Program-made: the position numbers and the translations under genes
Origin: an uncultured Lachnospiraceae bacterium
GTDB taxonomy: Bacteria; Bacillota; Clostridia; Lachnospirales; Lachnospiraceae
NCBI GenBank assembly: GCA_905203555.1
Contig: CAJKWK010000007.1
Coordinates: 9,975-73,974, forward strand
Direction of reading: 5' to 3'
Length of the DNA: 64,000 bases
In this document: one piece after another, positions 35,209-43,415 of the stretch
How positions within the stretch are numbered: position 1 is the first letter of the stretch
Layout of the letters: the number at the start of each line of letters is the position of its first letter
Notes under the pieces: model-generated
Told to the model about the DNA's origin: nothing
Databases searched by the model: none
The model's input: the letters and a program-made list of their open reading frames with translations, nothing else

Positions 35209-35220
35209 TGTTATATAACA
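35209..35220. promoter_or_regulatory. Candidate TetR-type operator (TGTTATATAACA)
   Basis: A perfect 12-bp palindrome immediately downstream of the -10 of the tetR-cpbp promoter. This fits autorepression. Confidence 0.6.
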
Positions 35221-35223
35221 TAA

Positions 35224-35251
35224 ATTATAATAAAAGGAGAGATTTTGTCAA
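35224..35251 (-). promoter_or_regulatory. Promoter of the TetR-CPBP pair
   Basis: On the minus strand TTGACA (35246-35251) and TATAAT (35224-35229) are separated by 16 nt, both at consensus. Confidence 0.82.
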
Positions 35252-35315
35252 GTTTCGTAACGAAAATATAGTAAAAATAAGCGACAGAGAATTTACTCCC
35301 TGCCGCCTTGTCTAC

Positions 35316-35696
35316 TTATGCGAATATAATTTCCCTCTCCACAATCTCCATAGCACAAGCCCGAATGTTATTCATCTGTCCAACCCATTCTAAGGCATTT
35401 TTCGCCTTTAGGCGTTCCGTGATACCCTGTGCCTGCTTCATCTGTTCTACAATCCTTTCAAAGCGTTCCTCCGCCTGTTTATCGACATCCGCAAGATAAG
35501 CATTCAACTTGCCACTTGTGAGTAGCGTGGCGTAAAACGCCCTCTTATGTTCCTGTAAATATCGTTTGTGTCGCTGCCCCCATAAACCGATAGGTTTGTT
35601 TTCTTTTTCGGCTGGTAAGGTCAGGCAAGGGATATAATAATCTCTTTGCAGTTCATACCAAAGACCATTGCTTTCATCATAAATATACTTGTTCAT
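35316..35696 (-). CDS. TnpV-family transposon-encoded protein
   Basis: A 126-aa protein starting MNKYIYDESNGLWYELQRDYY, with LPAEKENKPIGLWGQRHKRYL and a C-terminal helical region (ERFERIVEQMKQAQGITERLKA). This is the TnpV family found at the ends of Tn4451- and Tn1549-like elements, of uncertain function. The frame extends to 35729, but GGAGG lies before the ATG at 35696. It is the last gene before the right-end repeat. Confidence 0.85.
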   Translation of the reverse strand: MNKYIYDESNGLWYELQRDYYIPCLTLPAEKENKPIGLWGQRHKRYLQEHKRAFYATLLTSGKLNAYLADVDKQAEERFERIVEQMKQAQGITERLKAKNALEWVGQMNNIRACAMEIVEREIIFA

Positions 35697-35783
35697 TAAA
35701 AAATCCTCCACTATAATATATTCGCACATATGTCACAGTTCTCCGATTGCCACACTCTGTTATATCTTGTTATGGGATTTTCT

Positions 35784-35808
35784 TTCCCTTGATTTTGCCC
35801 TTATAAGC
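35784..35808 (+). repeat. Right end direct repeat (candidate att)
   Basis: TTCCCTTG-A-TTTTGCCCTTAT-A-AGC differs from 30148-30172 at two positions and has the same orientation. Beyond it 35809-35957 has no gene that I can support. Confidence 0.65.
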
Positions 35809-35957
35809 AGTCAGGGAGAGAGTAAACTTGTGTGAAATCATATAAAGGGATAAGGCGAACACATTGCGATAAATCCTTTATTTTCAAGGCTTTTGGAGGA
35901 TTTTATTGATAGACTATAACCTCTGCTAAGAGGCTATAAAATTGTGTTATTCAAATT

Positions 35958-36224
35958 CTAATTTGATGTCTTTGAAATAATTTTTTCAACAACATAACCA
36001 ATAATTGCACCGACAACTAAAGTATTTATCATTGTCCATATAGCACCACTTATTGATGATGTCAATGTATATACTAATGAAGAAGCCGATACCAGAAAAG
36101 AAACAATTATACCTTTTAAAATGCTATTCATTTTGAAATTGCACAAGGAAATAAGAATACCTATTGCAATCCATGTAGTACCCGTGGCAACATATACCTC
36201 TATTTCTAAATTTGGTGCAAACAA
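35958..36224 (-). CDS. Small multi-pass membrane protein, probably 5'-damaged
   Basis: A 3-4 helix protein: IAIGILISLCNF, LKGIIVSFLVSASSLVYTL, WTMINTLVVGAIIGYVV. The nominal start is a TTG at 36224 without a good SD. The same frame stays open and sensible upstream to about 36290 (RKGTLVIGLIGGIIGAVIN), but no ATG/GTG exists there, so the natural start codon seems lost or is a rare one (CTG at 36281). Family unknown. It may be a remnant. Confidence 0.4.
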   Translation of the reverse strand: MFAPNLEIEVYVATGTTWIAIGILISLCNFKMNSILKGIIVSFLVSASSLVYTLTSSISGAIWTMINTLVVGAIIGYVVEKIISKTSN

Positions 36225-36316
36225 GAGAAAGAAAATATTTATAACAGCACCTATAATGCCTCCTATCAGACCAATTACCAGAGTTCCCTTTCTATTTTAA
36301 ACAACAAGCAAATTCC

Positions 36317-36535
36317 TCAAATACTTATATAGCGCATCATCCCTCCATTTTTGCTGTTGCTTATTTTTCTGTTTCTGTTATCTTTTCTTTCAAAAGGAGC
36401 AAAATCATACATCCTTTCCATTTGAAACAAAAAATCTTCCTCATACTTTTCAAGGTACTCTCTAAAATTCCAATAAGAAGTCTTTAATCCATGTTCTTTA
36501 TCAAATCCATTTCCAATAATATATAATTCTGGCAT
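36317..36535 (-). pseudogene. N-terminal fragment of an AbiH-type abortive-infection protein
   Basis: MPELYIIGNGFDKEHGLKTS with YWNFREYLEKYEEDFLFQ matches the start of AbiH-family proteins (IIGNGFDxxHGLxTSY signature), which normally run to several hundred residues. After about residue 52 the sequence becomes a non-family tail and stops at 72 aa. AAGGG precedes the ATG at 36535. This is the remains of a phage-defence gene beside a Fic module. Confidence 0.75.
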
Positions 36536-36555
36536 TTTGAATTTCCCTTCTGAAA

Positions 36556-37093
36556 TCAAATATTTATATAATACTGCCGATATACGTTACATCCCTTTTC
36601 CATACCATATTGCCCCTCTATTTCATATTCCTCTGCATCATCATGATAGGTCAATATATTATATTCAAGCATCATCTCAAAAATCCATAAATCATCAAAC
36701 ATATTTCCCTGATACTCATTAAGCACACAGGTAATGCTATCAGAAATGTTAAATGCCGAATCGTCGTTCGCAGGAAAAATTTCACCCTCTAACTGTTCTT
36801 TGAGATTTCGCACAAAAACCGTATTTTTTACTGCATTCCTATATGTAAAATCAAACAGCTGCTGGCTGTCCATCTGGGCTACATCCTTTTTTCAATTGTG
36901 TTACACGATAATCTGTATTATTTAACATTAACTGTTTTATAAATAATTCCACGGAATTGTGAAGCACAGATACAAAGTGTTTACGATATTCCAGAGTTGC
37001 CTTTCCCTCTAAAATATAAGCACAATATCTAATAGCCATTGCCCATGCTTCGATCGCATTATTCTGCAAGATTTGATTTTTTATATAAGTCAT
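36556..37093 (-). pseudogene. Frameshifted unknown gene (about 178 aa before the shift was introduced)
   Basis: The ATG at 37093 gives MTYIKNQILQNNAIEAWAMA and LHNSVELFIKQLMLNNTDYR and then goes out of frame at an A6 run (T6 at 36887-36892). Removing one A restores QLKKDVAQMDSQQLFDF and an open frame to 36556. The first half, a helical stretch with LHNSVELFIKQ, vaguely recalls HEPN-like bundles, but I cannot name a family. Its start overlaps the fic stop by 4 nt (ATGA), so it was co-translated. Confidence 0.6.
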
Positions 37094-37873
37094 TTATTTA
37101 CCTCATTTTGTAATAAATATAATTTAACCTCCCGCTCCCCATGCTCATATCGCTCTAAACGGTTCCAATAAATGATCCTACGAATTCGTCTTTCTGTCAC
37201 TCTATACCCCGCTCCTCTTATAATATCAGAGACTCTTTGTTTCATTTCCTGACCTCTTTCCAAAGCATCCAAAACTATCCTCTCTAAATACTCCGGCTTT
37301 CGTTTATCCCCTAAATCTGAAACCAACGCACTTGCCGCAACCAAAGCAGTTCTCATGTATTGTGCATTGTCTTTAAATAAATCACTATCTATATAAAATC
37401 CTTTACTCTCTATAAACTGGCTACAAAATGTAATTACCGTGCGCGTGTTGCCCTCTCGATACGGACGCACTTTCCAAAGTTCAGCTAAATATTGGGAAAA
37501 CATTTTTGCCACTTCTTCAAGCGTTGCTTTCTCCCAAGTATATTGATTCATTTTATTTAAGACAAATGTGGCGTCCTTTTCAATATCAAAACAATCAGAA
37601 TACTCTATTGAAATCCCCCCCCAATGCCGGCTCTGTTTTTTCAATATTTATAATCCTAATTTTTCCCGCCCATTCGTAAATATCTTGAAAAATATAATAA
37701 TGCATATCGCAAAGTGATGCAAAATCAAAACGGCTGGCGGATTCTCCTATTACAAGTTCCGCAAGCCGTATACTCGTATATTCTGCCTCCATACACGACA
37801 ACCTTTCTCTGTCCCGTATATCAGCAAGATTCTTCAGAATATCTGTATGTGGATATAAGTATGGATCATTCAT
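37090..37873 (-). pseudogene. Fic-domain toxin, frameshifted at a G8 tract
   Basis: From the ATG at 37873 the N-terminal Fic region reads well to DIYEWAGKIRIINIEKTEPALGG. It then shifts at a run of eight G (C8 at 37615-37622). With seven G the frame continues ISIEYSDCFDIEKDATFVLN and on to 37090. The Fic core is VRPYREGNTRTVITF: the usual catalytic His of HPFxxGNxR is Arg here. Fic enzymes transfer AMP or similar groups to proteins. The small upstream gene is a VbhA-type antitoxin. The homopolymer could make expression switchable, or the gene is simply dead. Confidence 0.8.
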
Positions 37874-37884
37874 AATACTTTTCT

Positions 37885-38055
37885 CTATTCTTTCATCTTA
37901 TATTTTTTGTCTAAAACCTTACGCATATCCTCCGTGGTCATCTCTCCACGATTTTCTTTCTCAATTAATTTTTTAAATTCTGGAGATGGTTCTAGTCCAT
38001 CTACTTTAATCATACCTAATGCATAATCCCATTTCTTATCTGTACTGACTAGCAT
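37885..38055 (-). CDS. VbhA-family antitoxin of the Fic module (56 aa)
   Basis: Reads MLVSTDKKWDYALGMIKVDG then LEPSPEFKKLIEKENRGEMT and TEDMRKVLDKKYKMKE. The LGxxxVxGLxPSxEFxxLxEKxxxGEMT pattern is that of VbhA-like antitoxins encoded immediately upstream of fic, whose inhibitory helix blocks the Fic ATP site. GGGAG lies 9 nt before the ATG, and fic starts 11 nt downstream of the stop. Confidence 0.8.
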   Translation of the reverse strand: MLVSTDKKWDYALGMIKVDGLEPSPEFKKLIEKENRGEMTTEDMRKVLDKKYKMKE

Positions 38056-38141
38056 AAAATCAACTCCCGATTTCTATTTTTATTTATTTTACCACATTCT
38101 ATAGACAATATCCATTATAACTTTTATACACACTGTATAAT

Positions 38142-38185
38142 AAAACCCTTGCAAATGGCATTTCCACACCATCCACAAGGGTTTT
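38142..38185 (-). terminator. Terminator of the rpsB-tsf operon
   Basis: AAAACCCTTG (38142-38151) pairs with CAAGGGTTTT (38176-38185). U-rich flanks follow. It lies 31 nt past the tsf stop. Confidence 0.88.
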
Positions 38186-38215
38186 TTCATTCAAAATAAC
38201 TCAGCAAACTACGCT

Positions 38216-39136
38216 TTATGCGTTCATCTGAGCAGCAACTTCTGCAGCGAAATCTTCATTCTTCTTCTCAAGACCTTCACCTGTCTCGAAACGAACGAAT
38301 TTCTTAACTGTTACGTTAGCGCCGTTCTCTTTTGCTACTTTTTCTACATATTTTCCAACTGTGTAGTCAGAATCCTGTACATATACCTGATCAAGCAAGC
38401 AGATTTCTTTCATCTCTTTGTTAAGACGTCCGATAATCATCTTCTCAATGATGTTATCTGGCTTCTCTGGGTTTTCCATCTTAGCCTGAGCAAGAAGGAT
38501 TTCTTTCTCATGCTCAAGGAAGGAAGGATCTACTTCTTCACGAGATACATATTTTGGAGACATAGCTGCTACCTGCATAGCTACGTTCTTCAAGCAAGCC
38601 TTGATATCATCATTGACAACATCTGTATCTGCCTCAATAAGAACTCCGATACGTCCGCCACCATGGATATAAGATACAACACATCCTTCAGCAACAACTT
38701 TTTCAAATCTTCTGATATTCAAGTTTTCTCCGATAACTGCGATTTTCTCTACAAGAGCATCTTTTACTGTTTTGCTTGTATCTGCAGCCCAAGCCTCTGC
38801 CATAAATGCATCCATATCTGCTGCGTCAGAAGCAACTGCCTGCTCTGCAACTTCTGCTACATAAGCCTGGAAGTCTGCGTTCTTAGCTACGAAGTCTGTT
38901 TCAGAGTTAACTTCTACGATTGCTGCTACTTTGTCATCTTTTACAACTGTTTTAACGATACCTTCTGCTGCGATTCTTCCTGCTTTCTTCTCAGCTTTTG
39001 CCTGTCCGTTCTTTCTCAGGTACTCTACTGCTGCATCCAGGTCTCCGTTTGTTTCATTCAAAGCTTTCTTGCAGTCCATCATTCCTGCACCTGTCATTTC
39101 TCTTAATTCTTTTACCATGCTTGCTGTAATTGCCAT
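38216..39136 (-). CDS. tsf: Translation elongation factor Ts
   Basis: Guanine nucleotide exchange factor for EF-Tu. ITASMVKELREMTGAGMMDCKKAL is the N-terminal UBA-like signature, and VEVNSETDFVAKNADF is the core exchange motif. SYIHGGGRIGVLIE and RFETGEGLEKK lie in the dimerisation and C-terminal modules. The frame extends to 39205, but the ATG at 39136 has the SD and gives 306 aa. It is 80 nt downstream of rpsB. Confidence 0.97.
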   Translation of the reverse strand: MAITASMVKELREMTGAGMMDCKKALNETNGDLDAAVEYLRKNGQAKAEKKAGRIAAEGIVKTVVKDDKVAAIVEVNSETDFVAKNADFQAYVAEVAEQAVASDAADMDAFMAEAWAADTSKTVKDALVEKIAVIGENLNIRRFEKVVAEGCVVSYIHGGGRIGVLIEADTDVVNDDIKACLKNVAMQVAAMSPKYVSREEVDPSFLEHEKEILLAQAKMENPEKPDNIIEKMIIGRLNKEMKEICLLDQVYVQDSDYTVGKYVEKVAKENGANVTVKKFVRFETGEGLEKKNEDFAAEVAAQMNA

Positions 39137-39216
39137 GATTGTTTTCCTCCTCTTTTTGTTTTGGAAAATATAATGCTCCAACCTGCACTTGTCAGGCTGA
39201 AGCATTCAAGTCCTTT

Positions 39217-39957
39217 TTACTCTTCAACAGCCTCTTCTTCTACTGCTTCTTCCTCGTAGTATACTTCTTCTGCTGCTCCCTGGTTTGCTTCGATTACTGC
39301 ATCAGCCATCTTAGAAACGATCAGTTTCACAGCTCTGATTGCATCATCATTACCCGGAATTACATAATCCAGTTCTTCCGGATCACAGTTTGTATCACAG
39401 ATACCGATCAACGGAATACCAAGTGTGTGTGCTTCCTGTACACAGATTCTTTCTTTCTTCGGATCAACGATGAAGATTGCATCCGGGATTCTCTTCATTT
39501 CTTTAATACCACCCAGGTTCTTCTCCAGTTTTTCCCATTCTTTCTTAATCTCGATAACTTCTTTCTTCGGAAGAACATCAAATGTTCCATCCTCTGCCAT
39601 TCTCTCGATATCTTTCAGTCTCTGAATACGGCTCTGGATTGTCTTGAAGTTTGTCAGCATACCGCCAAGCCATCTTTCATTTACATAGAACATTCCACAA
39701 CGCTCTGCCTCTGTTCTGATAGCATCCTGAGCCTGTTTCTTTGTTCCTACGAAGAGGATTGTACCACCATTAGCAGCGATATCTGCTACTGCCTGGTAAG
39801 CATCGTCAACCATTCCTACAGATTTCTGCAGGTCAATGATGTAGATACCATTTCTCTCTGTGTAAATGTACGGAGCCATCTTAGGGTTCCATCTTCTTGT
39901 CTGATGTCCAAAGTGAACACCTGCTTCCAAAAGCTGTTTCATTGAAATAACGCTCAT
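39217..39957 (-). CDS. rpsB: 30S ribosomal protein S2
   Basis: Binds the 30S head-platform junction late in assembly. [59 protein letters not shown] and [26 protein letters not shown] are standard S2 blocks. The ~246-aa protein ends in an acidic tail rich in Glu and Val ([12 protein letters not shown]), a common lineage-specific extension. An ATG at 39957 follows GGAGG. It heads the rpsB-tsf operon. Confidence 0.97.
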   Translation of the reverse strand: MSVISMKQLLEAGVHFGHQTRRWNPKMAPYIYTERNGIYIIDLQKSVGMVDDAYQAVADIAANGGTILFVGTKKQAQDAIRTEAERCGMFYVNERWLGGMLTNFKTIQSRIQRLKDIERMAEDGTFDVLPKKEVIEIKKEWEKLEKNLGGIKEMKRIPDAIFIVDPKKERICVQEAHTLGIPLIGICDTNCDPEELDYVIPGNDDAIRAVKLIVSKMADAVIEANQGAAEEVYYEEEAVEEEAVEE

Positions 39958-40011
39958 GTTTCTTTCCTCCATTTGGTTTTAATCTTCCGTATGTTTTTAT
40001 TTCCTCTCTGA

Positions 40012-40040
40012 GACCACCTGTTTTCAGGTTAGGCACCGCC
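40012..40040 (-). promoter_or_regulatory. rpsB 5' leader hairpin
   Basis: The ~120-nt leader contains ACCTG-AAAA-CAGGT read on the minus strand, preceded by GGTGCCTA. Firmicute rpsB leaders can carry autoregulatory structures. I cannot match it to a specific RNA family by eye. Confidence 0.35.
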
Positions 40041-40077
40041 AGAGATAACGACATACGTGTTTTTTCGCAACATTTGT

Positions 40078-40106
40078 AGTTTAGCATAGATTCTGCCGGA
40101 TTGCAA
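40078..40106 (-). promoter_or_regulatory. Promoter of rpsB-tsf
   Basis: TTGCAA (40101-40106) and TAAACT (40078-40083) on the minus strand are 17 nt apart, about 120 nt before the rpsB start. Confidence 0.72.
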
Positions 40107-40143
40107 GGTTTTTCCCTTAAAATAAATTGCAAAAAATCTAAAA

Positions 40144-40173
40144 AAATCCCGTCTCGGAAATCCGAAACGGGAT
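40144..40173 (-). terminator. Terminator of the NlpC/P60 gene
   Basis: AATCCCGT (40144-40151) pairs with ACGGGATT (40166-40173), extended inside by CGGA/TCCG. An A/T run (AAAAAA on the plus strand, so U on the transcript) follows. It lies 37 nt past the stop at 40210. Confidence 0.85.
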
Positions 40174-40209
40174 TACATCTTTATCTTTTGTTTTCTATAT
40201 CACTTTTCA

Positions 40210-41295
40210 TTAGTAACGAACAAAAACCATGCCCTCTTGTACCGGTCCCATAATTACTCCGATACCAAAATCAGCCGAATGAATCATCTGACCATTTCCC
40301 ACATAGATACCACAATGTGTTGCATTCACTGCTACATCTCCCGGCTGTGGATCACTGACTCTCGGCCATCCAAGAAATGTAATTGTATTCCCTAGACGAG
40401 TATAGCCACCTGTCAGACAATGCGCCACAAATCCTGAACAGTCAAATCGTCCTGGTGCACAACCCCCCCATACATATTCAGTTGGCTGACCAAGCCAGTA
40501 ATATGCACGCTCAACAACTGAATTACCAGTATTGACATCATAACCAGGCGTGTTGTTTCCACCTCCGTTATCTGAAGGAGTATCTGTATTATCGGAAGGA
40601 GTATTTGTACCTCCTTGCACGACATTATTCTGCTGTTGTGCAGCCTCTTCGGCTTTTCTTCTCTCTTCTTCTGCCTTTTCAGCCGCCTTTCTTGCCGCTT
40701 CCTGTATCATCGCATCTAAATTCTCAACTTCAGCAGTCTTTGATTCTAATGTTGTAGATAACTCTTCTTTCTGAGTCTTATATTCGCCTTCCATTTTCTG
40801 AAGTTTTGCCTGATCTTCTTCAAGAGTCTTCTTCAGATCTTTAACCTCCTGAACCGTCTCCTGATAAACATCCAACTGCTTTCGATCATATGTATGTACC
40901 TTCTCGACATATTCTGCCTGCGTCAATATCTCTGCAATACTTCCGGAAGTAAGTACACGTTCCAATGCAGACCCCTCTCCGGATTCGTACATATACTTAA
41001 TACGCTTTTTCAAGTCTTCATATTGCTGTTTTTCTTTTTCTTCCGCAACTTTGAGATCTTCCTCTGCCTGGATAATCTCTTCACCCTTAGAAATCAACTG
41101 CAGTTCCAGATCATTCATCTTCTCAATCAATGAATTCAACTGTGACTGAAGTGCATTTGCCTCGTTCTGTGCTGTTGCTTTCTGCGCCTCAAGTTTCTCC
41201 TGTTCATCCTCTGGTGCAGCAAACACCGGAGTGACTGCCATTGCACAAGTTAGTGTCAAGGCAATCAATGTACGCTGTACTTTCTTTAATTTCAT
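40210..41295 (-). CDS. PcsB-like secreted NlpC/P60 peptidoglycan hydrolase
   Basis: A 361-aa exported protein. Signal peptide MKLKKVQRTLIALTLTCAMA ends near VFAAPED. Residues ~30-215 form a long coiled-coil of the PcsB/CwlO type (ALQSQLNSLIEKMNDLELQL...). Then comes a Thr/Pro/Asn/Gly-rich linker (about 225-255). A C-terminal NlpC/P60 endopeptidase follows, with FDCSGFVAHCL (catalytic Cys), ATHCGIYVG (catalytic His) and GQMIHSA. Such enzymes cut peptide stems during cell separation. FtsEX or WalRK control is typical of the family. Tandem promoters lie upstream (41351-41482). Confidence 0.92.
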   Translation of the reverse strand: MKLKKVQRTLIALTLTCAMAVTPVFAAPEDEQEKLEAQKATAQNEANALQSQLNSLIEKMNDLELQLISKGEEIIQAEEDLKVAEEKEKQQYEDLKKRIKYMYESGEGSALERVLTSGSIAEILTQAEYVEKVHTYDRKQLDVYQETVQEVKDLKKTLEEDQAKLQKMEGEYKTQKEELSTTLESKTAEVENLDAMIQEAARKAAEKAEEERRKAEEAAQQQNNVVQGGTNTPSDNTDTPSDNGGGNNTPGYDVNTGNSVVERAYYWLGQPTEYVWGGCAPGRFDCSGFVAHCLTGGYTRLGNTITFLGWPRVSDPQPGDVAVNATHCGIYVGNGQMIHSADFGIGVIMGPVQEGMVFVRY

Positions 41296-41350
41296 TTTGT
41301 CACCTGTCCTTATTTTCTATTCATTATCTATGTCCCCACATATATGGTTC

Positions 41351-41379
41351 ATGATACACTACAAGACAAAGTTTTGCAA
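41351..41379 (-). promoter_or_regulatory. Proximal promoter of the NlpC/P60 gene
   Basis: TTGCAA (41374-41379) and TATCAT (41351-41356) on the minus strand with a 17-nt spacer. It lies about 55 nt before the start codon. Confidence 0.7.
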
Positions 41380-41453
41380 TATTTTTGAAAAAAATCCGCA
41401 CAAAAACCATATATCCGGGGGTTAAAGTTAATAATCATCAATATACTGTAAAT

Positions 41454-41482
41454 ATTATACCTTATCGCTCCAATTTTTGCAA
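41454..41482 (-). promoter_or_regulatory. Distal promoter of the NlpC/P60 gene
   Basis: TTGCAA (41477-41482) and a consensus TATAAT (41454-41459) on the minus strand with a 17-nt spacer. This and the proximal promoter lie in a 314-nt gene-free interval. Between them is a GC-rich patch (ACCCCCGGATAT, 41413-41424). Tandem ~20-nt A/T repeats (TTTTAAATTTGTTT, 41568-41601) fill the side near the hydrogenase gene. Confidence 0.75.
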
Positions 41483-41499
41483 TAACTTTTAATAACTCT

Positions 41500-41517
41500 G
41501 TAACATTTTTCGTAACA
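41500..41517 (-). repeat. Direct repeat TGTTAC-N6-TGTTAC upstream of the distal promoter
   Basis: On the minus strand TGTTAC occurs twice with a 12-nt period, 18 nt upstream of the distal -35. It resembles a WalR box (TGTWAH-N5-TGTWAH) but has one extra spacer base. Confidence 0.4.
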
Positions 41518-41609
41518 TTTTATTTATCATATACTGTGAAATCATTCCCATTTGTTTTTTCATTATTTTAAATTTGTTTCTTCAATTTTAAATTTGTTTT
41601 TTCATTATC

Positions 41610-42851
41610 TTAGAATTCTCGGACAAACAAGCTCTGTTCTTCTAACAAAGACTCCACGTCTTCAAACCCAAGCTGCTCCATCAATTTCATCACATAGGGA
41701 TTTTCCAATGGTGTTTGATAGTCTGCATTTTCTACATATTCTTCTACCAGCTTTGTTCCGATTTCCATCGGCAAAATCGCTTTCGGTCCTCCTACACACC
41801 CACCAACACAACCCATTCCTTCAAAAAAATTAGCTGTTGTTTCCCCTTTTTCCAAACGTTCAAGTAAGGCTCTGCATTCCCGCACGCCCTCTGCCTGTTC
41901 CGCTTTCATCTGAATGCCGCTTTTTGGCCTCAATTGACGCACCGTTTTTTGCACTGCTTCGCTGACGCCACCTGTTTTTGCATACATCCTCCCGGCACCG
42001 GAAGAATGTTCTTTGAACTCTTCTTTAAGTTTGATCAAATCAATGTCCGCTGCCGAAAAAATATCCTGCACTTCCTGAAACGTCAGTACATAATCTATAG
42101 CACCTGCTACATCCGGCTCTTTCGCTTCGCTCTTCTTCGCAATGCAGGGGCCCACAAAAACGGTTACAGCATCCGGGTAGAGGCGTTTGACCACTCTCCC
42201 CGCGGCAATCATCGGAGAAACAGCCCCCGGGACATGAGGCAATAACTTATGATAAACATTCCGAATCATCGCAATCCAGATGGGACAGCAGCAGCTCGTC
42301 AATTGAAAATCTTTCTCAGTCTGAATTTTACTGTCAAATTCCAGACTTTCTTTCATCGTCAATAAATCTGCAAACAAAGCCACCTCAATCATTCCGTCAA
42401 AACCAAGCGCCCGAAAAGCCGTTCTCAATTTTCCCGGGGTCACTTCTTTCTGAAACTGACCCAGAAAAGCCGGTGCAATCAAAATATATGCCTTTCCTTT
42501 CTTCTCACGAACCGCTTTCATCGCCGGAAGTACATCCTTACTGGCTACTAATTTTTCTGTCTTACACGCATCGATACATGCGCCGCAGCCAACACATTTA
42601 TCCGGCCTGATAACAAGTCTGCCATCCGCATCCTCCTGAATTGCATCAAAGATACAACTGTTTTGGCAGGCACGCTCATACGCTTCTGCACATTCCATAC
42701 ATTCTTCCGCCTGAAAGACTGCTCCATATTTTTCCGGATGCATCAGGCAATCCAAATGTTTCGGATTATATTTCGGCGGAAGAGATTCTCCCAATCGAAC
42801 TTTTTGATTTAAAATATCACGATATAATGTATCAAAACTTTTCTTTTCCAT
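41610..42851 (-). CDS. [FeFe]-hydrogenase-like iron-sulfur protein
   Basis: A 413-aa protein. The N-terminal CMECAEAYERACQNSC and IRPDKCVGCGACIDACKTEK bind Fe-S clusters. The C-terminal hydrogenase large-subunit domain shows all three H-cluster segments in altered form: TSCCCPIWI for TSCCPGW, VGPCIAKKSE for MPCxxKxxE, and GMGCVGGCVGGPK for CxGGCxxGGG. Such changes are typical of sensory or poorly characterised groups rather than bulk H2 producers. No HydE/F/G maturation gene is in the window. It is monocistronic. Whether it makes or senses H2 is open. Confidence 0.85.
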   Translation of the reverse strand: MEKKSFDTLYRDILNQKVRLGESLPPKYNPKHLDCLMHPEKYGAVFQAEECMECAEAYERACQNSCIFDAIQEDADGRLVIRPDKCVGCGACIDACKTEKLVASKDVLPAMKAVREKKGKAYILIAPAFLGQFQKEVTPGKLRTAFRALGFDGMIEVALFADLLTMKESLEFDSKIQTEKDFQLTSCCCPIWIAMIRNVYHKLLPHVPGAVSPMIAAGRVVKRLYPDAVTVFVGPCIAKKSEAKEPDVAGAIDYVLTFQEVQDIFSAADIDLIKLKEEFKEHSSGAGRMYAKTGGVSEAVQKTVRQLRPKSGIQMKAEQAEGVRECRALLERLEKGETTANFFEGMGCVGGCVGGPKAILPMEIGTKLVEEYVENADYQTPLENPYVMKLMEQLGFEDVESLLEEQSLFVREF

Positions 42852-42940
42852 AAAAAATACCTCGTCTCATTCATACTGTTTTTAGTATGAGCAAAACCAG
42901 GCATTCTATTCTTTAAACCTTTATTTTTTGCGCTTGATTT

Positions 42941-43405
42941 TTATAAATTTCTCACTTTAAATTCTCTCTGAGCTTCCCGTTTCTGGTCTTTTTTCGCAAT
43001 ATCATCCCGCTTATCATATAATTTTTTTCCTTTTGCCAGCCCAATTTCGATTTTTACAAGACTTCCGCTAAAATACACTTGCAGCGGAACAACCGTAATT
43101 CCTTTTTCTTTCATTTTCCCAAAGATCTTATCAATTTCCTTTTTATGAAGAAGGAGCTTACGCACACGCAGCGGATCCTTATTAAAAATATTCCCCTTCT
43201 CATAAGGACTGATATGCATTCCGTAAATAAACATTTCTCCATTCTCAATCCGGATAAACGCCTCTTTGATACTGCACTTTCCCATACGCAAAGATTTCAC
43301 TTCGGTTCCATGCAATACAATTCCGGCTTCATATTTTTCCAGTATAAAATAATCATGATACGCTTTTTTATTATTTGCAATCAATTTGCCTTCTGTTTTC
43401 GCCAT
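42941..43405 (-). CDS. smpB: SsrA-binding protein
   Basis: Binds tmRNA and brings it to stalled ribosomes for trans-translation. [72 protein letters not shown] and the basic tail [14 protein letters not shown] are standard blocks. The frame extends to 43444, but the ATG at 43405 gives the normal 154 aa. It follows rnr by 10 nt. No ssrA gene was recognised in this window. Confidence 0.97.
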   Translation of the reverse strand: MAKTEGKLIANNKKAYHDYFILEKYEAGIVLHGTEVKSLRMGKCSIKEAFIRIENGEMFIYGMHISPYEKGNIFNKDPLRVRKLLLHKKEIDKIFGKMKEKGITVVPLQVYFSGSLVKIEIGLAKGKKLYDKRDDIAKKDQKREAQREFKVRNL

Positions 43406-43415
43406 CGTTCTTTCC

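Larger units (their letters stand above)
30148..35808. mobile_element. Decaying mobilizable integrative element (about 5.7 kb)
   Basis: Imperfect 25-bp direct repeats bound a coherent set: integrase remnant (30191-30773), XRE regulator, excisionase, inverted-repeat-rich oriT candidate, MobA/MobL relaxase with a stop, cysteine-rich KTR protein, CPBP protease, TetR regulator and TnpV. There are no type IV secretion or replication genes, so it is mobilizable in trans at best. With integrase and relaxase both damaged it is probably stuck. Codon use is more GC-rich in int/xre/xis/mob than in the AT-rich TetR-CPBP pair, which suggests that pair is a later cargo. Confidence 0.8.

Noticed and set aside
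38510..39106. Plus-strand Cys-rich 198-codon ORF
   Set aside because: Antisense shadow of tsf.
39139..39945. Long plus-strand ORF (268 codons) opposite tsf and rpsB
   Set aside because: Cys/Phe-rich antisense shadow of the rpsB and tsf genes.
41296..41609. Possible c-di-AMP (ydaO) riboswitch before the NlpC/P60 gene
   Set aside because: Such riboswitches often precede this gene class, but the expected conserved pseudo-symmetric motifs are not seen; two ordinary promoters explain the interval.
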